Part shown: in pieces, positions 1 to 5,751 of the stretch | Numbering within the stretch: the stretch's first letter is position 1 | Layout: each line of letters starts with the position of its first letter | NCBI GenBank assembly: GCA_022257805.1 | Contig: JAKOPB010000014.1 | Location: 1 to 8,643, forward strand | Direction of reading: 5' to 3' | DNA from: Nanobdellati archaeon | GTDB lineage: Archaea > Aenigmatarchaeota > Aenigmatarchaeia > PWEA01 | Length of the DNA stretch: 8,643 bases | Position numbers and translations under genes: made by a program | The notes under the pieces: generated by a model | What the model saw: only the letters and a program-made list of their open reading frames with translations | Told to the model about the DNA's origin: nothing | The model's database searches: none

Positions 1-759
1 AACTTTCTTTCATTTCCTGCGTGTATTGTTTCTACGGGTACAAGAGGTCTTCTTCGCGATCTGATAAAGGAGGACGTTTTCGACGCCGTTGTAACAACGT
101 GCGGGACTCTGGACCACGACGTTGCGCGCTACTTCGCTGACTACCATCACGGAAGCTTCGAGGCTGACGACAGGGAACTTCACCAGGAGGAGACGCATCG
201 TCTTGGGAACATCTTCATTCCGCAGTCATCCTACGGCGAAGTCGTCGAGGACAACCTTCAGCCGCTTCTGGAGGAAGTTAACAAACAAAAGGACGAGATC
301 GCGCCCTACGAACTGGTGTGGGAGCTCGGGAAGCGCATGGACGAGAGTACGATATGTTACTGGGCGTGGAAGAACGAGATCCCTGTTTTTGTTCCGGGTA
401 TCACGGACGGTGCCGTGGGAACGCAAGTTTGGTTTTTTCGACAGGACCATGATTTTACGGTTGATGTCTGGAAGGACGAGGACAAGATTTCGGAGATGGT
501 ATTTGACGCGGAAAAGACTTCAGGACTTGTAGTGGGTGGAGGAATCTCCAAGCATCACCTTATCTGGTGGAATCAGTTCATAGGGGGCCTGGATAGGGCC
601 GTTTACGTAACCACAGCCACGGAATGGGACGGCTCCCTCTCTGGCGCTAGGCCGGAGGAGGCTATCTCGTGGAGCAAGGTGAAGGAGGAGGGGAAAACGG
701 TGGAGGTAAAGGGAGATGCTACGGTTATATTACCTCTGATAGTTTCATCCATTTTCTAG
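1..759 (+). CDS. dys: Deoxyhypusine synthase, 5'-truncated by window edge
   Basis: The enzyme transfers the aminobutyl group of spermidine, with NAD, to one lysine of translation factor aIF5A, the first step of hypusine formation in the cytoplasm. The frame is open from base 1 and gives 252 residues. The family is usually about 310-340 residues, so roughly 60-80 N-terminal residues lie upstream. Visible family blocks, in fragment numbering, are STGTRGLLRDL near 11-21, TTCGTLDHDVARYF near 32-45, YHHGSF followed by RLGNIFIP, the PVFVPGITDGAVG segment, and GGGISKHH with the expected catalytic lysine at K184. The closing WDGSLSGARPEEAISW block follows. No truncation or missing key residue is seen in the visible part. 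It uses more CGN arginine codons and looks more GC-rich than its neighbours. It is separated from the next gene by a T-rich tract and a promoter, so it is probably not in the isoprenoid operon. Family assignment is firm. Confidence 0.95.
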   Translation, partial: NFLSFPACIVSTGTRGLLRDLIKEDVFDAVVTTCGTLDHDVARYFADYHHGSFEADDRELHQEETHRLGNIFIPQSSYGEVVEDNLQPLLEEVNKQKDEIAPYELVWELGKRMDESTICYWAWKNEIPVFVPGITDGAVGTQVWFFRQDHDFTVDVWKDEDKISEMVFDAEKTSGLVVGGGISKHHLIWWNQFIGGLDRAVYVTTATEWDGSLSGARPEEAISWSKVKEEGKTVEVKGDATVILPLIVSSIF

Positions 760-774
760 TTTTTTCTGTTTTCA
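760..774 (+). terminator. T-rich terminator-like tract after deoxyhypusine synthase
   Basis: Directly after the TAG stop there is TTTTTTCTGTTTTC with no strong hairpin before it. Archaeal RNA polymerase can terminate on U-rich tracts alone, so this probably ends the upstream transcript. The assignment rests on composition and position only. Confidence 0.5.
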
Positions 775-802
775 AGACATACGTCGAACAAAAATAACGA
801 CA

Positions 803-812
803 TTTTTATATA
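803..812 (+). promoter_or_regulatory. TATA box for the isoprenoid operon (leaderless start)
   Basis: TTTTTATATA is centred about 28-29 bases before the ATG at 837, and an A-rich stretch (ACAAAAATAA, about 789-798) sits where a B recognition element would lie. Archaeal transcription usually begins about 25-27 bases after the TATA centre, which would put the 5' end at or within a few bases of the start codon. Only a weak GAGGG (819-823, 13 bases upstream of the ATG) could act as a ribosome site, which fits leaderless translation. Confidence 0.7.
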
Positions 813-836
813 TCTTTCGAGGGCATAATGAGATGA

Positions 837-2141
837 ATGAGCTTGAGAAAGTTCATGGGGGATGTGGAAGAGAAGAACGTTCTCCATAAGAGTGTCAGGC
901 CCGACTATCAGCTGCCTGCTTTGATTTCAAAGGACGAATCCAAGCCGATTGTATTTGAAGACGTGGAGGGGTATCCTAACTGCAAGGTGGTTTCCAATCT
1001 GGTTTCTTCTCGTAAACTACTGGCCGAAGCTCTTGATACAAATAAAGAGGGAATAATAAAGAAGATAAGCGATTCTCTGGACAATCAGTTGGCCTGTGAA
1101 GAAGGCGAACCGAAATTCAGGAAGGTCTCCGAAAAGCCGGACATCAAGAATAAGATGCCGGTACCCATTTTTTATGAAAAAGGAGAGAGGCGATATTTTG
1201 CGTCGGCGATGGTTGTAGCCAAGGACCCCGAAACAGGAGTTCACAACCTTTCATTCCATAGACTGATGCTTGAGAAAGAGAATAGGCTTGTTATTAGGCT
1301 CGTAAAGAGACATCTGCACGATATATATGAAAGAACGAACGGTTCTCTAAAAGTAGCCATAATCATGGGCGTGCATCCTGCCGTGGAGGTGGCCGCAGCT
1401 ACTTCCTATTCACCGGACATGGACGAGCTTGAGTTGGCCAATGCCTATATGGACGGTCGGTTAGAGATTTCCGAGGTCAATGGTCTGAATGTACCCCGGG
1501 ATTCGGAGGTGGTCATGTTCGCAAGGATAAAGAAAGAGACAGCAGAAGAAGGTCCCTTTGTAGATCTCTCCGACACCTGGGACAAGGTAAGAGAACAGCC
1601 AGAGGTGGTGGTAGATGAGTTGTGGATGAGAGAAAACCCATACATACGTGTCCTGCTTCCCGGTAAAGGGGAACACAGGAACCTTATGGGAGTTCCACAG
1701 GAACCGAGGATATACAAGATAGTGCAGAATACTGTTCCAACAGTAAAAAATGTCGTACTCACACAGGGCGGATGTTCCTGGTTGCATGGAGTCGTTCAAA
1801 TAGGGAAGAGGAACGAAGGAGATCCCAAGAACGCTGGTATGGCTGCGCTGGCTGCGCATCCTTCGATGAAAAAAGTAACCATTGTAGATGAGGATATAGA
1901 TCCTGCGGATCCCGAACAGGTCGAGTGGGCGACCGCGACACGTATGCAACCAGACAAAGACATGATATTCATAGAGCGTGCAAAGGGTTCTTCCCTTGAT
2001 CCCTCCCAGGACTATGAAAATAAGCTTATGACCAAGTGGATAGTTGACGCTACGATACCCTTCCAAGGAAAGAGGAAGGAAGAGTTCAGAAGAGCCAGAC
2101 TTTCCATGAAGGACGACGTGTATCTCGAGGATTTTAGGTGA
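837..2141 (+). CDS. UbiD-family decarboxylase, probable anhydromevalonate phosphate decarboxylase
   Basis: 434 residues, the usual size for archaeal UbiD-family proteins. The probable reaction is prenylated-FMN-dependent decarboxylation of trans-anhydromevalonate 5-phosphate to isopentenyl phosphate. Family blocks seen: N-terminal MSLRKFM; HNLSFHR with N137 and R142, spaced as the metal-binding Asn and catalytic Arg of Fdc1; RHLHDIY with H159/H161; IIMGVHPAVE (175-184); EEGPFVDLSDTWD (237-249); GVPQEPRIYK; and TQGGCSWLHGVVQIGKR. The C-terminal part has AKGSSLDPS (382-390), typical of the methanogen-type branch. In the motif that normally reads AEIVLEG or similar, this protein has SEVVMFARI (223-231): E224 is kept, but the second Glu is Phe228. 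ATG 837 is preferred because it sits correctly behind the TATA box and gives the family N-terminus; the ATGs at 828 and 833 run quickly into stops. The decarboxylase role rests on the adjacent AcnX, UbiX and IPK genes. Alternative: another UbiD-family substrate. Confidence 0.88.
   Translation: MSLRKFMGDVEEKNVLHKSVRPDYQLPALISKDESKPIVFEDVEGYPNCKVVSNLVSSRKLLAEALDTNKEGIIKKISDSLDNQLACEEGEPKFRKVSEKPDIKNKMPVPIFYEKGERRYFASAMVVAKDPETGVHNLSFHRLMLEKENRLVIRLVKRHLHDIYERTNGSLKVAIIMGVHPAVEVAAATSYSPDMDELELANAYMDGRLEISEVNGLNVPRDSEVVMFARIKKETAEEGPFVDLSDTWDKVREQPEVVVDELWMRENPYIRVLLPGKGEHRNLMGVPQEPRIYKIVQNTVPTVKNVVLTQGGCSWLHGVVQIGKRNEGDPKNAGMAALAAHPSMKKVTIVDEDIDPADPEQVEWATATRMQPDKDMIFIERAKGSSLDPSQDYENKLMTKWIVDATIPFQGKRKEEFRRARLSMKDDVYLEDFR
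2136..2141 (+). promoter_or_regulatory. Ribosome site overlapping the decarboxylase stop codon
   Basis: AGGTGA contains the TGA stop of the decarboxylase gene and ends 4 bases before the ATG at 2146. GGTGA pairs with the archaeal 16S 3' end, so termination of one gene and initiation of the next are probably coupled. Confidence 0.55.
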
Positions 2142-2145
2142 CAGT

Positions 2146-2733
2146 ATGGATAAAAAAGAGTTTGAGAAGATAAAGGAACTCTACGATAACGGAAACAATG
2201 AAATCGTTCCTGGGCACTCATTCGAAAACCATGTCTTGAAGGTTTACGAAAATATGAAAAAAATAATTCCTGACGAAGATGTGGACAGAGAGGTCCTGGA
2301 GTATGCTACCCTGCTTCACGATGTTGGCAGATGTTATGAAAGGAACTGTGGTCACGCCGAGAAGGGTGCCGAGTTGGCCGAAGAGTTTTTGATCGATGAT
2401 TTGGGCAGGAATAAAAAGTTTGCCGATAGAGTTTCGGAGTGTATAAGACACCATTCGAACAGACCACACCTTGAGCCTCCTAATAGAGAGGCCGAAATAC
2501 TTTGGATAGCTGATAAGATGCATGCCATGGGAGCTACCGGTCTGTGTAGATTTCTCATGACCCTTGGAGCAAAGAACTATTCCTGTGACGAGGCTGTCAG
2601 GTTTCTGAAGCAGAGAGTTCTGGATGCGGAGGAACGTGCGAGGGATTTTGGATTTGATGATATGGTCGAAGGGCTCGATCCACTGAAGGATTTTGTAAAA
2701 AGATACGAGGAGGAGAACCATGCACCTGACTGA
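2146..2733 (+). CDS. HD-domain phosphohydrolase-like protein inside the isoprenoid operon
   Basis: 195 residues, soluble, with no membrane segment or signal peptide visible. The HD superfamily metal site can be read in order: H29 (in GHSFENH), H58-D59 (LLHDVGR), H70 (CGHAEKGAE), H102-H103 (IRHHSN) and D123 (WIADKMHAMG). The extra histidines between HD and the last Asp are typical of compact HD phosphohydrolases that may bind two metals. A charged helical C-terminus follows. HD proteins hydrolyse phosphomono- or phosphodiesters, but the motifs do not give the substrate. The gene starts 4 bases after the decarboxylase stop and overlaps the dehydratase large-subunit gene by 14 bases, so it is made with the pathway enzymes. 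A role on a phosphorylated isoprenoid intermediate, for example producing the dimethylallyl phosphate that UbiX needs, is my inference only. Nucleotide house-cleaning is an equally open alternative. Confidence 0.85.
   Translation: MDKKEFEKIKELYDNGNNEIVPGHSFENHVLKVYENMKKIIPDEDVDREVLEYATLLHDVGRCYERNCGHAEKGAELAEEFLIDDLGRNKKFADRVSECIRHHSNRPHLEPPNREAEILWIADKMHAMGATGLCRFLMTLGAKNYSCDEAVRFLKQRVLDAEERARDFGFDDMVEGLDPLKDFVKRYEEENHAPD
2707..2715 (+). promoter_or_regulatory. Strong Shine-Dalgarno site for AcnX large subunit
   Basis: GAGGAGGAG lies inside the end of the HD gene, with its GGAGG core 6 bases before ATG 2720. It supports the start that overlaps the HD gene by 14 bases and suggests that this subunit is translated strongly. 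Confidence 0.7.
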
Positions 2734-3898
2734 GGAAGAGAAGAAGATGCTGGAATCGGACAATCCTGCAGTCAGAAAGGCCATGAAGCTGCTGGTAAAA
2801 CTCGGTGATATATATGGTGCAGAGGAGATGGTAGAGATCAACTCCGCTCAAGCTTCAGGTGTTTCGTATAAATCTATAGGTGATCCGGGTCTCAAGTTTC
2901 TGCAGGAGTTTGCGGATGAAGGTGCAGAAGTCTCCGTGCCTACCTTTGCTAATCCTGCAGGAATGGATTTGGAGCGATGGGAAGAGATGGATATAAGCAA
3001 AGAGTTTGCGGAGAAACAAAATGAAATTATAGAGGCCATGAAGGGGATGAACATTACAATAGCTTCTTCATGCACACCTTACCTCTGGAGCAACCTTCCC
3101 GGGAGAAATGAGCACGTGGCCTGGGCAGAGTCCTCTGCAGTTTCGTTTGCCAATTCAGTTATAGGAGCGAGAACCAACAGGGAAGGGGGACCATCTGCCC
3201 TTGCAGCTGCTATTACAGGTAGAACACCCAAACATGGGTTACATCTCGACAAGAATAGGAATCCCACGCACGTTGTCGAGGTGGAGGCCGACTTGAAAAA
3301 TATTTCTGATTTTGGAGCCCTGGGTTCCTGGGTTGGGAAGAAGGTCGAGGACGGTAAGCCATACTTCGTCGGCGTTACTTCCGCCGGCACAGATGAACTA
3401 AAGTCTCTTGGTGCCGCCATGGCGGCTTCTGGTGCCGTTGCCCTTTACTTTGTAGAAGGCGTAACTGTGGATCAAAGGGACGTTTCTGATCTGGAAAGGC
3501 TGAGCTTTACGGAGGGAGAAAAGGAAGATGAATACCTTAAGCTTACAGCGTCTGAGGAGCCGGAGCTTGTTGTTTTCGGTTGTCCCCACTGTTCCATAAA
3601 TGAGATTGAAGAAATTTCGAAGAAGCTTGAAGGCAGGACTGTTACGAAGGATCTCTGGGTATTTACAAGCAAGGCTGTGAAGGCCTGGTCCGATAGAATG
3701 GGCTATACCGATGTCATCGAGGAGGCAGGAGGAAAGGTACTTTCAGACACCTGTAATGTAGTTTGTCCTATAGAGGATATGAAATACGAGAGTATGGGAA
3801 CCAACTCCGGAAAGGCTGCCAATTATCTACCTGGATTCTGCAAACAGGATGTAATGTTTGCGGATACAACCGAACTTATCGATAAGGTGGTGGAATGA
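2720..3898 (+). CDS. AcnX-type phosphomevalonate dehydratase, large subunit
   Basis: 392 residues, the usual length for a free-standing AcnX large subunit. With the small subunit it is expected to dehydrate (R)-5-phosphomevalonate to trans-anhydromevalonate 5-phosphate using an iron-sulfur cluster. It carries the aconitase-X hallmarks: early GAEEMVEINSAQASGVSY (33-50); SVPTFANPAGMD (72-83); SSCTPYLW with C118; the GARTNREGGPSALAAAITGRTP block (149-170); FGCPHCSINE with C288 and C291; DTCNVVCP with C345 and C349; and TNSGKAANYLPGFC (361-374). C118, C288 and C345 are the most likely cluster ligands, by their position in the conserved blocks. The start has a strong ribosome site, and the stop overlaps the small-subunit start in ATGA. 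Bacterial AcnX relatives act on cis-3-hydroxy-L-proline. The archaeal split form beside a UbiD-family enzyme, UbiX and IPK makes phosphomevalonate the better substrate call. Confidence 0.93.
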   Translation: MHLTEEEKKMLESDNPAVRKAMKLLVKLGDIYGAEEMVEINSAQASGVSYKSIGDPGLKFLQEFADEGAEVSVPTFANPAGMDLERWEEMDISKEFAEKQNEIIEAMKGMNITIASSCTPYLWSNLPGRNEHVAWAESSAVSFANSVIGARTNREGGPSALAAAITGRTPKHGLHLDKNRNPTHVVEVEADLKNISDFGALGSWVGKKVEDGKPYFVGVTSAGTDELKSLGAAMAASGAVALYFVEGVTVDQRDVSDLERLSFTEGEKEDEYLKLTASEEPELVVFGCPHCSINEIEEISKKLEGRTVTKDLWVFTSKAVKAWSDRMGYTDVIEEAGGKVLSDTCNVVCPIEDMKYESMGTNSGKAANYLPGFCKQDVMFADTTELIDKVVE

Positions 3899-4293
3899 AA
3901 GTAAAAGGAAGAGGAGTCACCGAGGGCGAAGCAGAAGGCGAGGTTCTCTTTTCGAGCGAGCCCATAGGCTTCTATGGAGCCGTTGACATTGATACAGGTA
4001 AATTCATAGAAGAGGGACATGAACTCGAGGGCGAAAATATAGCCGGTAAGGTCTTGGTATTCCCAAGGGGCAAGGGTTCAACGGTAGGTTCCTACGTGTT
4101 ATACGGCCTTGCAAAGAACGGCAAAGCGCCTGCTGCAATAGTTAACGAGGAAACGGAAACGATCGTAGCTACAGGGTGTATCCTCGGCGAGATTCCATGT
4201 GTTGATAACCTCGAGGTTCCGCTTGGAGAGCTTGTGGATGGTAAAAAGGCTTTCGTAAGCGCCGACGATGGAAAAATTGAAACCAAGGGATAA
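3895..4293 (+). CDS. AcnX-type phosphomevalonate dehydratase, small (swivel) subunit
   Basis: 132 residues, matching the separate aconitase swivel-domain subunit of archaeal AcnX enzymes. Visible blocks are GRGVTEGEAEGEVLFS near the N-terminus, PIGFYGAVDIDTGKF (23-37), the loop FPRGKGSTVGSYVLY (56-70) with S62 as the likely catalytic Ser, and an ATGCILGEIPCVDNLE strand region (92-107). It completes the active site of the large subunit, to which it is joined by a 4-base ATGA overlap. This implies coupled translation and equal amounts of both chains. No alteration is apparent. Confidence 0.93.
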   Translation: MKVKGRGVTEGEAEGEVLFSSEPIGFYGAVDIDTGKFIEEGHELEGENIAGKVLVFPRGKGSTVGSYVLYGLAKNGKAPAAIVNEETETIVATGCILGEIPCVDNLEVPLGELVDGKKAFVSADDGKIETKG

Positions 4294-4294
4294 A

Positions 4295-4861
4295 ATGAGG
4301 ATAACACTTGCTTTGACCGGTGCTTCTGGAGTTCCCATAGGCATACGTCTTGCAGAGGAATTGTCGGATGAGTGCGAGCTTTTTACTGTGGTCTCAGATT
4401 CGGCAAAGAAGGTTATGGAAACGGAGACAGAAAACAAAAAGGAGGCATTGGAAAGGCTTGGAGAGCTCTCGGACAGTGTCCGTCAGGAAGATGAGATTGA
4501 AGCTCCCATTGCTTCCGGATCCTTTGAGACCGAGGGTATGATAGTATGTCCGTGCTCAATGAAAACATTAAGCGGCCTGGCTACGGGTAGATCCTCGAAT
4601 CTAATAGAAAGAGCTGGTGATGTATGTATAAAGGAGAACAGAAAACTGGTTCTGGTCCCTAGGGAAACCCCGTTGAGTCAGATACATCTTGAGAACATGC
4701 TCAAACTTTCGAGGGCAGGAGCCGACATAGTTCCTCCAGTACTTGGCTTTTACTTTAAGCCGGATGGTTTGGATGGTGTAGTTGACTACATAGTCAGCAA
4801 AGTCCTGGAGAGGTTTGGGATAAGAGGAGATCTATACAATAGATGGAACGGTTTGGATTGA
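4295..4861 (+). CDS. ubiX: Flavin prenyltransferase UbiX
   Basis: 188 residues from ATG 4295. UbiX joins a dimethylallyl group from dimethylallyl phosphate to FMN, giving the prenylated FMN used by UbiD-family decarboxylases. Motifs: LTGASGVPIG (7-16) for the flavin, SDSAKKVME (34-42), IASGSF (72-77), CPCSMKTLSGLATG (85-98), LVLVPRETPLSQIHLENML (118-136) and the terminal FYFKP (152-156). All are canonical for the family. ATG 4295 is preferred to the in-frame ATG 4268 because family proteins begin a few residues before the TGASG strand, because AAGGGA precedes it closely, and because 4268 would overlap the small-subunit gene by 26 bases; the longer form would add 9 residues. It lies one base after the small-subunit stop, so the cofactor maker is co-expressed with the decarboxylase that needs the cofactor. 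Very secure. Confidence 0.96.
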   Translation: MRITLALTGASGVPIGIRLAEELSDECELFTVVSDSAKKVMETETENKKEALERLGELSDSVRQEDEIEAPIASGSFETEGMIVCPCSMKTLSGLATGRSSNLIERAGDVCIKENRKLVLVPRETPLSQIHLENMLKLSRAGADIVPPVLGFYFKPDGLDGVVDYIVSKVLERFGIRGDLYNRWNGLD

Positions 4862-4865
4862 TGGT

Positions 4866-4880
4866 AAGAACCCGGTTCTT
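4866..4880. repeat. Perfect 15-base inverted repeat after ubiX
   Basis: AAGAACC-C-GGTTCTT has 7-base arms around one central base and begins 5 bases after the ubiX stop. Smaller inverted repeats follow: CGAA/TTCG around GTTT (4881-4892), ACCG-A-CGGT (4902-4910), and TCAAAC (4898-4903) with GTTTGA (4921-4926). The symmetric form with almost no loop is more like a protein-binding site than an RNA hairpin. A role at the operon end or as an operator for the next gene is inference. Confidence 0.6.
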
Positions 4881-4997
4881 CGAAGTTTTTCGGGACGTCA
4901 AACCGACGGTCACTGCTTGTGTTTGAATCTTTTTGGTTGTCTGTGATTCCAGACGAATGTAAACCGAGTAGTGTAATCCAGACCGATTTCTTCAATT

Positions 4998-5007
4998 ACT
5001 TAAGTTT
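4998..5007 (+). promoter_or_regulatory. Weak TATA-like box for the JAMM gene
   Basis: ACTTAAGTTT is centred about 27 bases before ATG 5030, the same geometry as the operon and ligase promoters. The match to a TATA box is poor (CTTAAG core). Its main value is supporting ATG 5030, with a leaderless transcript, over GTG 4919. Confidence 0.4.
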
Positions 5008-5029
5008 TTGTATCGAATTTGTTGAAGAT

Positions 5030-5656
5030 ATGAAATACGAACTTACAGATGGTTTCTTGGGAGACTGTGAGTACTTTCTGGAGAGATCGGTAGTTGAAGG
5101 AAAGGAGAACTTTGGTTTTTTGAAGGGTGACATTAACCCTGATTCTATTGTGTTAGAAGGGATATCGGACCCACCCGAAGATAAAGAGGGTGGTATGTAC
5201 CACAAGACCTTCAAAGGTGTAAAATATCTGGAAGGTTTTCAAGAATTCTTTGAGGATTTAATTGACAAGGACAACGATGTTATCGGACATGCTCATACAC
5301 ATTTTACGGAGTCTGGTGCTTCTCGTACAGACAAGGATTTTTTCGATAAATATGGAACCGATGGATACGGCGAGCCCCTTTTCTCAATTATATCGCCCAG
5401 ATCGATAGTAATCATACACGGAGAATCCGAGAAAGAGTTCGATATGGGTGATATGTTTTCCTTCTGTGATGACATTGAAATGAAGCAGGATATGTACAGG
5501 AACTTACGAGAGGCCTATAGCCAATGCCTGAATCCAGAGAAGGTGGATGAGCTCTATGAGAGGGGTCTTGAAGCAGCAAGGAGCAACAATCTAGATGAGA
5601 TGAAAGAGATAGAGGATGAAGCAAAGGAGTTAGCTTATATGGGTCTGTGGGATTAG
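5030..5656 (+). CDS. JAMM/MPN (Mov34-like) metalloprotease-family protein
   Basis: 208 residues from ATG 5030, cytoplasmic by sequence. JAMM proteins are zinc isopeptidases or proteases that remove ubiquitin-like proteins, or act in other metal-dependent hydrolyses. The N-terminal helix-strand unit ends in KENFGFLKG, with E26 as the expected catalytic Glu. The metal motif is GHAHTHFTESGASRTD (86-101), giving H89, H91, S98 and D101; strands such as FSIISPRSIVIIHGE follow, then a charged helical C-terminal tail of about 65 residues. The motif is HxH-x6-S-x2-D, one residue shorter than the usual x7. ATG 5030 puts Glu at position 26, as in compact JAMM domains, and has a TATA-like box 27 bases upstream. 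GTG 4919 would add 37 residues of no family character. The substrate is unknown; a desampylase-like role is possible but unproven. It lies between ubiX and the IPK gene but probably has its own promoter. Confidence 0.8.
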   Translation: MKYELTDGFLGDCEYFLERSVVEGKENFGFLKGDINPDSIVLEGISDPPEDKEGGMYHKTFKGVKYLEGFQEFFEDLIDKDNDVIGHAHTHFTESGASRTDKDFFDKYGTDGYGEPLFSIISPRSIVIIHGESEKEFDMGDMFSFCDDIEMKQDMYRNLREAYSQCLNPEKVDELYERGLEAARSNNLDEMKEIEDEAKELAYMGLWD

Positions 5657-5682
5657 TACAGTCTGCAGGTTCTTGGAATACT

Positions 5683-5711
5683 ATTTTTAAGTATCTATTC
5701 TAATATATTTT
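5683..5711 (+). promoter_or_regulatory. AT-rich promoter region for isopentenyl phosphate kinase
   Basis: Two TATA-like boxes are present: ATTTTTAAGT (5683-5692) and TAATATATTTT (5701-5711). The second would start RNA near 5732, leaving a leader of about 20 bases that contains GTGAT (5741-5745), a partial ribosome site 6 bases before ATG 5752. An 8-base palindrome GAGGCCTC (5726-5733) falls at this predicted start. The T-run at 5684-5688 could also help end the JAMM transcript. Confidence 0.5.
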
Positions 5712-5751
5712 ATCAGGCAGGTCCAGAGGCCTCAATATAAGTGATTTTGAC

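Larger units (their letters stand above)
4862..5029 (+). other. Spacer between ubiX and the JAMM gene
   Basis: This 168-base stretch holds the inverted repeats and, at its end, a TATA-like box. A 21-codon frame (ATG 4861 to TGA 4926) shares one base with the ubiX stop as TGATG. Its peptide (begins MVRTRFFEVF) shows no recognisable motif, and I do not call it a gene. The JAMM frame is open upstream to a GTG at 4919, but that part does not look like the family. I see no tRNA or other RNA gene. Confidence 0.5.

Noticed and set aside
122..532. Plus-strand open frame of 136 codons overlapping deoxyhypusine synthase
   Set aside because: It is a shadow frame with a Thr/Arg-rich translation; the frame from base 1 carries all the family motifs.
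1461..2066. Open frame of 201 codons on the minus strand
   Set aside because: Antisense to the conserved part of the UbiD-family gene; its translation is Tyr-, Arg- and Cys-rich with no domain character.
2218..2841. Long open frame of 207 codons on the minus strand
   Set aside because: It lies antisense to the HD gene and the start of the AcnX large subunit, both with clear family motifs. Its translation is rich in Ser, Leu and Phe with no recognisable domain.
4268..4294. Longer UbiX start at ATG 4268
   Set aside because: It would overlap the AcnX small-subunit gene by 26 bases and add a charged stretch before the usual N-terminal strand; ATG 4295 fits the family better.
4921..4929. GTTTGAATC resembling a tRNA T-loop
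   Set aside because: The flanking bases do not form a T-stem, and no acceptor, D or anticodon arms could be found upstream.
4919..5029. N-terminal extension of the JAMM protein from GTG 4919
   Set aside because: The 37 added residues have no family features, whereas ATG 5030 gives the normal spacing to the catalytic Glu and has a TATA-like box at the right distance.
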